Assembly: GCF_018070025.1 (NCBI RefSeq)
Contig: NZ_JAGPYQ010000001.1
Location: 2,914,001-2,978,000, forward strand
Length of the DNA stretch: 64,000 bases
Direction of reading: 5' to 3'
Origin: Streptomyces liliiviolaceus
Lineage (GTDB): Bacteria; Actinomycetota; Actinomycetes; Streptomycetales; Streptomycetaceae
Shown here: piece after piece, positions 17,281 to 25,551 of the stretch
Numbering within the stretch: position 1 is the stretch's first letter
Layout of the letters: every line of letters starts with the position of its first letter
The notes under the pieces: generated by a model
What the model was told of the DNA's origin: nothing
Database searches by the model: none
What the model saw: the letters and a program-made list of their open reading frames with translations, nothing else
Made by a program: the position numbers and the translations under genes

Positions 17281-18906
17281 TCAGCGGCCGCGGCCCAGGG
17301 CGCGACGGCCGCCCCCGCCGCCCTCGCGCACGGCGGGCAGGTTCTGCCGGGGGGCCGCTCCGCGGGTGTCCTCCTCCAGGCGCAGGGCGAGCGCCGGGCA
17401 GCGTCGTACGGCCCGCAGCGCCTTCGCCTCCGCGTACCGGGGCACGCCCGCCTGCGCGACCGTCGGGAAGCCGTCGGCGCCCAGCTGGAAGACCTCCGGG
17501 AGGATGTCCGCGCACAGGCCGTGCCCGCGGCAGAGCGTCCAGTCGACGTAGATCTTCTGACGGCTGGGACCCTGCTCCTCCTCGGGCTGCGCGCCGCCCG
17601 GGATGCCGGTGGGCTGCTGGCCGCCCTCGAAGAGCGGCAGTACGCCCTCCACGGGCCGTCCGCAGCCGTTGCCGAGGACATGGGCGGCCAGGTCGTCCGT
17701 GAAGGCCTTGATGGTCGACTCCAGGAACATCGCGGAGCCGTCCGGATGCGAGCACGCGCCGCGCCGCTTCACGGCGTTGGCGACCTGCTTGAGGGCCTCC
17801 AGGGCGGCCGGACCACCGCCGTTGAGGATGTCCTCCATACCGCGGGCCGCGGCCGGCAGACCGAGGTAGCAGGGGCCGCACTGGCCGGCGCTCTCCTCGG
17901 CCAGCCACTGGGCCACGCGCAGCGACTCGCCCAGCGGGCAGGTCGACTGGCTGATCGGGAGGATCGCGCCGGCGCCGAGGGCGCCGCCCACCGCGTCCAG
18001 GGAGTTGCGCGAGACGATCGCCTCGTTGACCGTCGCGGAGTCCAGCCACTTGCCGTGGTAACCGCCGGTCAGCACGCCCTGCGGGACGGGCGGGGCACCG
18101 GCCAGCTGCAGGATGTAGCGCAGCGGCACGCCGGTCGGGGCCTCGATCACCATGGGCCGGGCGACCGCCCCGGAGACGGTGAGCATCACGGTGCCCGGCT
18201 CGTCGTACAGGCCGGTGTTCCCGTAGCGCTCGGCGCCGATGCGGGCCGCGATCGCCAGCTGGGCGAAGGTCTCGGCGTTCGACAGGAGCGTGGGAGCGCC
18301 GCCGACGCCGTTCTGCGAGGCGCTGGTCTTGCGGCCCGGCGGGATCGCGGGACCGCCGTCGATGGAGCGGACCAGCGAGGCGGCCGCTCCGGTCACCATC
18401 CGCACCGGGTTGCGCTGCACCCGCGCGCGGATGGTCGCGTTGCGCCGGTTGGTCAGACCGCGCTCGGAGAGCGCCGCCTCCATCGACCGCTGGGTGGATT
18501 CACGTGTCACTCCGACGACCAGGGTGCGGGCGCCCAGGGCCTCCGCGACCAGCAGGGCGCCGTCCAGGATCAGATGCGGGGCACGGTTGATCATCACCGT
18601 GTCCTTGCGGCAGGCGGGCTCGTCCTCGCTGCCGTTGACGACGACCACGGGGCGTACGCCCCGGCGGATCGCCGCCTCGGCGACCGACCGGAGCTTCTTG
18701 TGGAACGGGAAGCCCGCGCCGCCGCGGCCCTTCAGGTTGATCCGTTCGGAGAGCTGCGCGAGCTGCTCACCGCCCATGGGCTCAAGCGGCCCGTGCACCT
18801 TCAGGTGCATGGGCAGGTCGAGTCTCTCGACGAGATCGAAACCGGAGGTGAGCTGGGGAAGGCCCACCACGCGGACTTCGGGGACGTCGGGAAGGGCCTC
18901 GTTCAC
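17281..18906 (-). CDS. NuoF-like flavoprotein fused to a 3Fe-4S ferredoxin
   Basis: 541 residues. Residues 30-450 resemble the NADH-binding subunit NuoF/HoxF: the FMN-site loop GRGGAGFP at 60-67, NGSEDEPACRKD (NuoF usually has NGDESEPG), and a C-terminal region with CGPCYLGL and ACSHPDG in place of the usual four-cysteine iron-sulfur site. Residues 452-510 are a small ferredoxin: C459-x5-C465 (CRGHGLC) and C503-P, the 3Fe-4S pattern of P450-type ferredoxins. This is not a respiratory NuoF; there are no nuoE or nuoG neighbours. Its GTG start overlaps by one base (TAGTG) the stop of the upstream cytochrome-like membrane gene, so the two form a coupled pair and probably a membrane electron-transfer complex. 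Donor and acceptor are unknown. Confidence 0.8.
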   Translation of the reverse strand: MNEALPDVPEVRVVGLPQLTSGFDLVERLDLPMHLKVHGPLEPMGGEQLAQLSERINLKGRGGAGFPFHKKLRSVAEAAIRRGVRPVVVVNGSEDEPACRKDTVMINRAPHLILDGALLVAEALGARTLVVGVTRESTQRSMEAALSERGLTNRRNATIRARVQRNPVRMVTGAAASLVRSIDGGPAIPPGRKTSASQNGVGGAPTLLSNAETFAQLAIAARIGAERYGNTGLYDEPGTVMLTVSGAVARPMVIEAPTGVPLRYILQLAGAPPVPQGVLTGGYHGKWLDSATVNEAIVSRNSLDAVGGALGAGAILPISQSTCPLGESLRVAQWLAEESAGQCGPCYLGLPAAARGMEDILNGGGPAALEALKQVANAVKRRGACSHPDGSAMFLESTIKAFTDDLAAHVLGNGCGRPVEGVLPLFEGGQQPTGIPGGAQPEEEQGPSRQKIYVDWTLCRGHGLCADILPEVFQLGADGFPTVAQAGVPRYAEAKALRAVRRCPALALRLEEDTRGAAPRQNLPAVREGGGGGRRALGRGR

Positions 18907-20207
18907 TAAAAGCCTCCGGAAGGCGCGTTCCAGGGTTCGCCGTTGCTCGGTGCCTCGTAGGAACCGGGCAGCGTTTCAGTGGCGGGACCGCTGTTGTACG
19001 TGTCATTCGGGTTGTACGTACCGAGGGGGTCGTTCGTCTCACCGGTGTTGTACAAGTCACTTCCGCCGTACGAGGCGCCCGGTGGGGGAGTGTCGTAGGA
19101 CACGGGAGTGAAGGTGCCCGTGTCGTAGTTGGGCCCGTCGGTGCGCGGCGGGGCCTCGTACAGCGGCGGGGACGGGGCCGGCCAGCGGGGACCGCCGCTG
19201 TCGTCGGTGCGGGGCATCGCCTGCGTGGGCTGCATGTCCATCGGGACCTGCATGGGCCGGGTGGGGTCGACGGCCAGCGGGTCCTGCGCGCGCGGGCTGG
19301 TCGTGGCCCGGTAGGCGGCCGCGAAGCCGCCGGTGTCGGTGAGCGACCCGGTGTCGGTGAAGGACCCGGAGTCCGGGAAGCCGGCGCGCTGGGGGGAGGC
19401 GGTCCGCTGCTGGGGGACCGGCTGGTCGGGGAAGCCGGGCCGGCCGCCGCCGCGCGGAGCCTCGCGCGAGGGCTCCTGGGCACGGCGTGCCGGGGGCTCC
19501 TCGCGGAAGCCCCTGTTGTTGCCGTTGTCGAGCAGGGCCAGGACGCGCTTGGCGAACTTGCGCTTGAACGACAGGGGGGCCGCGCGAAGGCCCAGTGCTC
19601 CCATGACGGCGACCAGGGCGAGGCTGTAGAGGATCACGAAGACCGGCTTGGCCTCGCGGCCCGCGAACAGGCCGTGGACGAGGGCCGCGCACCAGGCGGG
19701 GTAGGCCAGCATGTGCACCGCGCGCCAGCGGGCGGCGACCTCCGCGGGGGACGCGAACCTGCTGCGCAGTGCGCCGGTGAGAGCGGTGAAGATCATCAGA
19801 AGGCCGGCCAGGGAGCCGAATCCGATGAGCTGGCCGGTGCCGGTGACACCCAGGCCGAAGGGGACGAAGACCGCGATCGCGGAGACGTGGTCGAGGAAGA
19901 GCTTGACCGTGACGTGCAGCACCAGGAAGCCGACCGAACTGACCGCGGTCGTCCGGTGCACGGCCTGGGCTATCAGGCGCTGGCGGGTGTTCAGGAAGAC
20001 CCGGTCGGTGGCGACCAGCCCCCAGAGGACCGAGCAGGTCAGGGCGACGAGGGACAGCACGCCCGCGCCGAAGTTGATGAAGTCGCGGAACGCGTCACCT
20101 CCGACCACGACGCTGACGGGTATGAGCAGCAGAACGGCAGCCATCACTCCGCCCTGGACCGAGCGACTCGGCCGGGAGAGCGTGCTGTTGTTGCGGCGAG
20201 AGTTCAT
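18906..20207 (-). CDS. Cytochrome b/ferric-reductase-like membrane protein
   Basis: 433 residues. Six or so membrane segments fill residues 20-225, with histidines placed as heme ligands: HRTTAVSSVGFLVLHVTVKLF, then WRAVHMLAYPAWCAALVHGLF. This fits the ferric reductase-like transmembrane (YedZ/FRE) fold. The C-terminal 200 residues are a cytoplasmic Pro/Gly/Asn/Thr-rich, apparently disordered tail with repeated DTG, TDTG and YNTG/YNPN motifs. Start ATG 20207. The gene is upstream of and coupled to the NuoF-ferredoxin gene. Electrons could flow from the flavin/iron-sulfur protein through the heme to a quinone or periplasmic acceptor; this is inference. Divergent from leuS. Confidence 0.75.
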   Translation of the reverse strand: MNSRRNNSTLSRPSRSVQGGVMAAVLLLIPVSVVVGGDAFRDFINFGAGVLSLVALTCSVLWGLVATDRVFLNTRQRLIAQAVHRTTAVSSVGFLVLHVTVKLFLDHVSAIAVFVPFGLGVTGTGQLIGFGSLAGLLMIFTALTGALRSRFASPAEVAARWRAVHMLAYPAWCAALVHGLFAGREAKPVFVILYSLALVAVMGALGLRAAPLSFKRKFAKRVLALLDNGNNRGFREEPPARRAQEPSREAPRGGGRPGFPDQPVPQQRTASPQRAGFPDSGSFTDTGSLTDTGGFAAAYRATTSPRAQDPLAVDPTRPMQVPMDMQPTQAMPRTDDSGGPRWPAPSPPLYEAPPRTDGPNYDTGTFTPVSYDTPPPGASYGGSDLYNTGETNDPLGTYNPNDTYNSGPATETLPGSYEAPSNGEPWNAPSGGF

Positions 20208-20468
20208 GGGGCAACTCCGAACAGTTCGGGAAAGCGGTCCCGCTGCCGCACTCTAGGTCGACGCATACCGAGGAGTACGAGGTTTGAGTTATATCGCTGT
20301 TATCAAAGGGTGGCGAGGGAGTTGTGATGTCCCTTAGCGGCCCTTACGCGAAGTAACCTTTGACCTTTGTCCAGCGTTTGCCGGTGCGGCGCGGGGAGCG
20401 ACACTCAGTGCCGGAGCGTAGCCGAAAGCGCGTCGCGCCCCGCTCGGCCGCTGCGGTACCCTGACGCC
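20208..20468. promoter_or_regulatory. Divergent promoter region, cytochrome gene and leuS leader
   Basis: 261 bp between the cytochrome start and the leuS leader peptide. An AT-rich patch (about 20281-20310, TTTGAGTTATATCGCTGTTATCAAA) probably holds the minus-strand promoter. On the plus strand TACCCT (20457-20462) lies 6 nt before the leader ATG and is the likely -10. No other gene is seen. Confidence 0.4.
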
Positions 20469-20507
20469 ATGCGTGCCGTACGCCTTCTGCTTAGTGAGCC
20501 GCGCTGA
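20469..20507 (+). CDS. leuS leader peptide (12 aa, three Leu codons)
   Basis: Short frame encoding [12 protein letters not shown], ending TGA. Three consecutive Leu codons (CTT CTG CTT) include two CTT, a rare codon at this GC content. A -10-like TACCCT ends 6 nt before the ATG, so the transcript would start at the ATG and the peptide would be read from a leaderless 5' end. Two hairpins and a U tract follow before leuS. Ribosome stalling at the Leu codons when charged tRNA-Leu is scarce would change the folding of the following RNA. Confidence 0.75.
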   Translation: MRAVRLLLSEPR

Positions 20508-20513
20508 TCACAC

Positions 20514-20576
20514 CCGGTCGTCGGAAAACCGCGACCGGCATCGGCGCGGCGCCCCCTCCTGTGCGAGGGGTTTTTT
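20514..20576 (+). promoter_or_regulatory. leuS transcription attenuator
   Basis: First hairpin: CCGGTCG (20514-20520) pairs with CGACCGG (20532-20538), with an inner CGG/CCG around AAAA. Terminator: CCCCTC (20553-20558) pairs with GAGGGG (20565-20570), followed by TTTTTT at 20571-20576. An alternative pairing exists: GCCGCGC at the end of the leader peptide (20498-20504) is fully complementary to GCGCGGC (20544-20550), which lies between the two hairpins. Mutually exclusive folds and a U-tract terminator 48 nt before the leuS ATG are the layout of peptide-leader attenuation. Confidence 0.8.
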
Positions 20577-20623
20577 CATTTCCTGAGCCGCTGGCAGAGA
20601 CGATCGATGGAGCTTTGAGGATC

Positions 20624-23506
20624 ATGAGCGAGACGAACACCGCTGCCTCCGAGGTGGCAGCGCCGCACCGCTACACGGCCGCCATGGCCGAGCAGATCGA
20701 GGCACGCTGGCAGGACGTATGGGACGCCGAGAACACGTACGCGGCACCCAACCCCAAGGGTGATCTGGCCGGCGACCCCGAGCTGGCGGCCAGGCCCAAG
20801 AAGTTCATCATGGACATGTTCCCGTACCCCTCCGGTTCGGGCCTGCACGTCGGCCACCCGCTGGGCTACATCGCCACCGATGTCTACGCCCGCTACCAGC
20901 GCATGACCGGCCACAACGTCCTGCACACGCTGGGCTTCGACGCCTTCGGCCTGCCCGCCGAGCAGTACGCCGTGCAGACCGGCACGCACCCGCGGGTGTC
21001 CACCGAGGCCAACATGGCGAACATGAAGCTGCAGCTGCGCCGCCTGGGCCTGGGCCACGACAAGCGCCGCTCCTTCGCGACGATCGACCCGGACTACTAC
21101 AAGTGGACCCAGTGGATCTTCCTGCAGATCTTCAACTCCTGGTACGACACCGAGGCCGGCGGGGCCCGTCCGATCGCCGAACTGGTGGCGAAGTTCGAGA
21201 GCGGTGAACGCGCGCTGCCCGGCGGACGTATCTGGAGTGAGCTGTCTCACGCGGAGCGTGCCGACGTCCTGGGCGACCACCGCCTGGCGTACGCCTCCGA
21301 GGCACCCGTCAACTGGTGTCCCGGCCTGGGCACCGTCCTGGCGAACGAGGAGGTGACCGCGGACGGCCGTTCCGAGCGCGGCAACTTCCCCGTCTTCAAG
21401 GCCAAGCTGCGTCAGTGGAACATGCGCATCACCGCGTACGCCGACCGGCTGCTGGACGACCTGGACGCGCTGGACTGGCCCGAGGCCATCAAGCTGCAGC
21501 AGCGCAACTGGATCGGCCGCTCCGAGGGCGCACGCGTCGACTTCCCCATCGACGGCGACGCCATCTCCGTCTTCACCACCCGCCCGGACACCCTGTTCGG
21601 CGCGACCTACATGGTGCTGGCCCCCGAGCACCCGCTGGTCGAGAAGTTCACCCCGGCCGCCTGGCCCGAGGGCACCCACGACGTCTGGACGGGCGGCCAC
21701 GCCACCCCGTCCGAGGCCGTCGCCGCCTACCGCGCGCAGGCCGCCTCCAAGTCGGACGTCGAGCGGCAGGCCGAGGCCAAGGACAAGACGGGCGTCTTCA
21801 CCGGCTCGTACGCGACCAACCCGGTCAACGGCGAGCAGGTCCCCGTCTTCATCGCCGACTACGTCCTGATGGGCTACGGCACCGGCGCGATCATGGCGGT
21901 CCCCGCGGGCGACCAGCGCGACTTCGAGTTCGCGCGAGCCTTCGAGCTGCCGATCGTCTGCGTGGTCGAGCCCACCGACGGCCGCGGCACCGACACGTCG
22001 ACGTGGGAGGACGCCTTCGGCTCGTACGACGCGAAGATCATCAACTCCGCGAACGGCGACATCTCGCTGGACGGTCTGGGCGTCACCGAGGCCAAGGCGC
22101 GCATCACCGAGTGGCTGGAGGGCAAGGACGTCGGCCACGGGACCGTCAACTTCCGGCTGCGCGACTGGCTGTTCAGCCGCCAGCGCTACTGGGGCGAGCC
22201 CTTCCCGATCGTCTACGACGAGGACGGCATCGCCCACCCGCTGCCCGAGTCGATGCTGCCCCTGGAGCTGCCGGAGGTCGAGGACTACTCGCCGCGCACC
22301 TTCGACCCCGAGGACGCGAACACGTCCCCGGAGACCCCGCTGTCCCGCAACGAGGACTGGGTCAACGTCGAGCTGGACCTGGGCGACGGCCGCGGCACGC
22401 GCGCGTACCGCCGCGAGACCAACACCATGCCCAACTGGGCCGGTTCCTGCTGGTACGAGCTGCGCTACCTGGACCCGCACAACTCCGAGAAGCTGGTCGA
22501 CCCGGAGGTCGAGCAGTACTGGATGGGCCCGCGCGAGGGCCAGCCGCACGGCGGCGTCGACCTGTACGTCGGCGGCGCCGAACACGCCGTGCTGCACCTG
22601 CTGTACGCGCGCTTCTGGTCCAAGGTGCTGTTCGACCTGGGGCACGTCTCCTCGGCGGAGCCGTTCCACAAGCTGTACAACCAGGGCATGATCCAGGCCT
22701 TCGTGTACCGCGACAGCCGTGGCATCGCCGTACCGGCCGCCGAGGTGGAGGAGCGCGACGGCGCCTACTACTACAAGGGCGAGAAGGTCTCCCGGCTGCT
22801 GGGCAAGATGGGCAAGTCCCTGAAGAACGCGGTCACTCCGGACGAGATCTGCGCCGAGTACGGGGCGGACACCCTGCGCCTGTACGAGATGGCGATGGGT
22901 CCCCTGGACGTGTCGCGGCCGTGGGACACGCGCGCGGTGGTGGGCCAGTTCAGGCTGCTGCAGCGGCTGTGGCGCAACGTGATCGACGAGACCACCGGTG
23001 ACGTCACCGTCGTCGACGTCCCGGACGCCGACATCGACGCGGACACGCTGCGCGTACTGCACAAGGCGATCGACGGCGTGCGCCAGGACCTGGAGGGCCT
23101 GCGCTTCAACACCGCCATCGCCAAGGTCACCGAGCTGAACAACCACCTGACGAAGGCGGGCGGCCCCGTTCCGCGGACCGTGGCCGAGTCGCTGGTGCTG
23201 CTGGTCGCGCCGCTGGCCCCGCACGTCGCCGAGGAACTGTGGCGCAAGCTGGGCCACACCGACTCGGTCGTCCACCGGGACTTCCCGGTCGCCGACCCGG
23301 CGTACGCCGTCGACGAGAGCGTGACCTGCGTCGTGCAGATCAAGGGCAAGGTCAAGGCCCGCCTGGAGGTCTCCCCGTCGATCTCGGACGAGGAGCTGGA
23401 GAAGGTGGCGCTGGCCGACGACAAGGTGGTCGCGGCGCTGGACGGGGCGGGCATCCGCAAGGTGATCGTGCGGGCGCCGAAGCTGGTGAACATCGTTCCG
23501 GCGTAG
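20624..23506 (+). CDS. leuS: Leucyl-tRNA synthetase
   Basis: 960-residue class I synthetase, charging tRNA-Leu with leucine. Start ATG 20624 has GAGG four bases upstream; the longer open frame begins inside the attenuator and is not used. The HIGH signature is LHVGHPLGY (HVGH at 75-78). The catalytic loop KMGKS is at 728-732. The long insertion between the Rossmann halves (about 260-450) is the editing CP1 domain, containing the TTRPDT motif. The Zn region and C-terminal anticodon-binding part are present ([22 protein letters not shown]). Expression is probably set by the attenuator just upstream. Confidence 0.98.
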   Translation: MSETNTAASEVAAPHRYTAAMAEQIEARWQDVWDAENTYAAPNPKGDLAGDPELAARPKKFIMDMFPYPSGSGLHVGHPLGYIATDVYARYQRMTGHNVLHTLGFDAFGLPAEQYAVQTGTHPRVSTEANMANMKLQLRRLGLGHDKRRSFATIDPDYYKWTQWIFLQIFNSWYDTEAGGARPIAELVAKFESGERALPGGRIWSELSHAERADVLGDHRLAYASEAPVNWCPGLGTVLANEEVTADGRSERGNFPVFKAKLRQWNMRITAYADRLLDDLDALDWPEAIKLQQRNWIGRSEGARVDFPIDGDAISVFTTRPDTLFGATYMVLAPEHPLVEKFTPAAWPEGTHDVWTGGHATPSEAVAAYRAQAASKSDVERQAEAKDKTGVFTGSYATNPVNGEQVPVFIADYVLMGYGTGAIMAVPAGDQRDFEFARAFELPIVCVVEPTDGRGTDTSTWEDAFGSYDAKIINSANGDISLDGLGVTEAKARITEWLEGKDVGHGTVNFRLRDWLFSRQRYWGEPFPIVYDEDGIAHPLPESMLPLELPEVEDYSPRTFDPEDANTSPETPLSRNEDWVNVELDLGDGRGTRAYRRETNTMPNWAGSCWYELRYLDPHNSEKLVDPEVEQYWMGPREGQPHGGVDLYVGGAEHAVLHLLYARFWSKVLFDLGHVSSAEPFHKLYNQGMIQAFVYRDSRGIAVPAAEVEERDGAYYYKGEKVSRLLGKMGKSLKNAVTPDEICAEYGADTLRLYEMAMGPLDVSRPWDTRAVVGQFRLLQRLWRNVIDETTGDVTVVDVPDADIDADTLRVLHKAIDGVRQDLEGLRFNTAIAKVTELNNHLTKAGGPVPRTVAESLVLLVAPLAPHVAEELWRKLGHTDSVVHRDFPVADPAYAVDESVTCVVQIKGKVKARLEVSPSISDEELEKVALADDKVVAALDGAGIRKVIVRAPKLVNIVPA

Positions 23507-23558
23507 GTGACGACCGGGCCGTCCCTGCCGGGGCGTGGCTCGGGGTCTTCCCCTACGG

Positions 23559-23598
23559 GCAGGTTGGGGGTTCCGTTGGAACCCTCGGCCTGCTTTTT
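23559..23598 (+). terminator. Terminator after leuS
   Basis: GCAGG and GGGTTCC pair with GGAACCC and CCTGC around GTT, followed by TTTTT. It begins 53 nt past the leuS stop. Confidence 0.85.
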
Positions 23599-23684
23599 CC
23601 GTTTACGGTGAAAGAGCCCACAAGTGCGTGGAAGAGCCCGCATGCACTGGACGCAGCACCCGAGCAGCATCCGAGAGGACCGTC

Positions 23685-24503
23685 ATGGAAGCCGTGGTCG
23701 CCATCGTGGCGCTGATCTTCTTGCTGTTCGTGACACTGGGCATCTACGCAACGGTGAAGGTGGTCGGCGCCGCGAAGCGGGGCGTGGACCGCACCGTCGC
23801 ACAGGCCCGCCGCACGGTGGAGGACTCCACGCTCAAGGCGAAGACCTTCGCCCAGCCGGGGTCCCTCGGTCAGCTCGCCCAGCTGCGTCTCTCCCTGCGC
23901 ACCTCGATGCGCGCCACCCAGGACGCGCTGCAGGCGGGCGTGGGCGAGGACGAGTCCCTGAAGGAGTCGCTCGCGCTCTTCGACCGCCTCAGCGCGCACG
24001 GCCATGAACTGGACGGCGAGTTGAAGCGGCTGGAGCGCGAACCGGACAGGGCGCGCCTCGCCGAGCGGCTGCCCGGGCTGCGCGAGCGCACCGAGCAGAT
24101 AACGAAATCGGCCGATGCACTGCGCTGGGCGGCGCGCGACCGCGCCCAGCGTTTCAACGGCGACGACCTGGAGTCGCTGAGCACGCAGATCGACATGGAG
24201 GCGGGCGCGCTACGGCACTGGACGACGGAACCGTCGCCCACGCGGACGACCGGTCCGGCGGCCGGTTCGTCCGGCGGTTCGTCGGCCGGTCCCTCGGCCG
24301 GCTCGTCGTCACGGCCGGCGACGGAGTCCTCGTCCGCGCCGCCGTGGCCGGAGGCGCCGAGCGCCGCCGCCGACCGGCAGACCTGGCCGGACAACGCCGA
24401 AGCGCGCAGGGCCGAGGAGCCCACCCAGGCCGCGATCGACGCACCCAGGCAGCGGGCCGCCTACCCTTGGGAGAAGAAGCCCCGCCCGGAGAGCACGACT
24501 TGA
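23685..24503 (+). CDS. Membrane-anchored coiled-coil protein
   Basis: 272 residues with an N-terminal membrane helix (VVAIVALIFLLFVTLGIYATVKVV). A long charged helical region follows (about 28-185; heptad-like stretches such as LFDRLSAHGHELDGELKRLEREPDRARLAERLPGL). A Gly/Ser/Pro-rich linker with repeated SSGGSSAGPSAGSSS leads to a short C-terminal PWEKKPRP end. The start is the ATG at 23685; GAGAGGA lies upstream. There is no enzymatic motif. Proteins of this shape often organise envelope or division machinery. No partner is evident; a DegV protein follows. Confidence 0.75.
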   Translation: MEAVVAIVALIFLLFVTLGIYATVKVVGAAKRGVDRTVAQARRTVEDSTLKAKTFAQPGSLGQLAQLRLSLRTSMRATQDALQAGVGEDESLKESLALFDRLSAHGHELDGELKRLEREPDRARLAERLPGLRERTEQITKSADALRWAARDRAQRFNGDDLESLSTQIDMEAGALRHWTTEPSPTRTTGPAAGSSGGSSAGPSAGSSSRPATESSSAPPWPEAPSAAADRQTWPDNAEARRAEEPTQAAIDAPRQRAAYPWEKKPRPESTT

Positions 24504-24575
24504 TACCGCCGGTCCGGCAGCGGGCGGCAGGGGCCGGGCTGCCTTCCACGTCCACTGACAGGTAATCTCCAGCTC

Positions 24576-25421
24576 ATGTCCCGCCATGTCGCGATCGTCA
24601 CCGATTCAACGGCCTACCTGCCGCCGCGGACGATGGAGCGCCACGGCATCACCGCGGTGCCCCTGACCGTTGTCCTCGGCGACCAGGCACTCGAAGAGGG
24701 CACCGAGATCTCGGCCCGCTCGCTGGCCCTGGCCCTGCAGAAGCGGCGGTCCGTCACGACCTCCCGGCCCAGCCCCGAGGTCTTCGCCGAGACCTACCGC
24801 CGCGTCGCCGGGTCCGGCGCCACCGGCATCGTCTCGCTGCATCTGTCCTCCGAGTTCTCGGGCACGTACGACGCGGCGGTCCTCGCCGCACGCGAGGCGC
24901 CCGTGCCCGTGCGTGTGGTGGACACCGGGATGGTCGCCATGGCCCTCGGCTTCTGCGCACTGGCCGCCGCCGAGTCCGCGGAGGCGGGGGGCACGGTCGA
25001 CGAAGCGGTCACGGCGGCGGAGAAACGGGCCGCGGGCACGTACGCGTACTTCTACGTCGACACCCTCGACTATCTCCGCCGGGGCGGCCGGATCGGGGCG
25101 GCGCAGGCGCTGCTCGGCTCCGCGCTGGCCGTCAAACCGCTCCTCGAACTGGACGGCGGGCGCATCGAGCTGCGGGAGAAGGTGCGCACCGCCACCAAGG
25201 CGATCGCCCGCCTGGAGGAGATCGTGGCCGACCGGGCAGGGAGCGCCCAGGTCGACATCGCCGTCCACCATCTCGCCGCCCCCGACCGCGCCTCGGCACT
25301 CGCGGAGCGACTGAGGGTACGGGTTCCCGGGCTGGCCGACCTGCATGTGAGCGAGGTCGGAGCGGTGATCGGGGCGCACACGGGGCCGGGGCTGCTGGGA
25401 GCGGTCGTCTCGCCTCGATGA
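24576..25421 (+). CDS. DegV family fatty-acid-binding protein
   Basis: 281 residues. DegV proteins bind a fatty acid and, in Gram-positives with FakA, present it for phosphorylation. Family signs are the opening VAIVTDSTAYLP, TSRPSPEVFAETY, IVSLHLSSEFSGTYDAAVLAA, VVDTGMVAMALGF, YFYVDTLDYLRRGGRIG and the C-terminal GAVIGAHTGPGLLG with the His-Thr-Gly loop. No fakA-like gene is in the window. ATG 24576 follows a -10-like TAATCT by 7 nt with no Shine-Dalgarno, so it may be leaderless. Confidence 0.93.
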   Translation: MSRHVAIVTDSTAYLPPRTMERHGITAVPLTVVLGDQALEEGTEISARSLALALQKRRSVTTSRPSPEVFAETYRRVAGSGATGIVSLHLSSEFSGTYDAAVLAAREAPVPVRVVDTGMVAMALGFCALAAAESAEAGGTVDEAVTAAEKRAAGTYAYFYVDTLDYLRRGGRIGAAQALLGSALAVKPLLELDGGRIELREKVRTATKAIARLEEIVADRAGSAQVDIAVHHLAAPDRASALAERLRVRVPGLADLHVSEVGAVIGAHTGPGLLGAVVSPR

Positions 25422-25551
25422 GGGGCGGGCGGACGGCCCGGAGTGGCCGCGGCGCCCCTGCCGGGTGACGGAGTTATCCACAACCGGGCGGTAATCCCCG
25501 GGAATTGAGCAAGATCATCGGGGATGCGGCTTCCTGCCCGATTCTCGTCCC

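Noticed and set aside
25474..25482. TTATCCACA, an exact match to the E. coli DnaA box
   Set aside because: A single box without clustering or AT-rich DNA; Streptomyces boxes favour TTGTCCACA. Not an origin.
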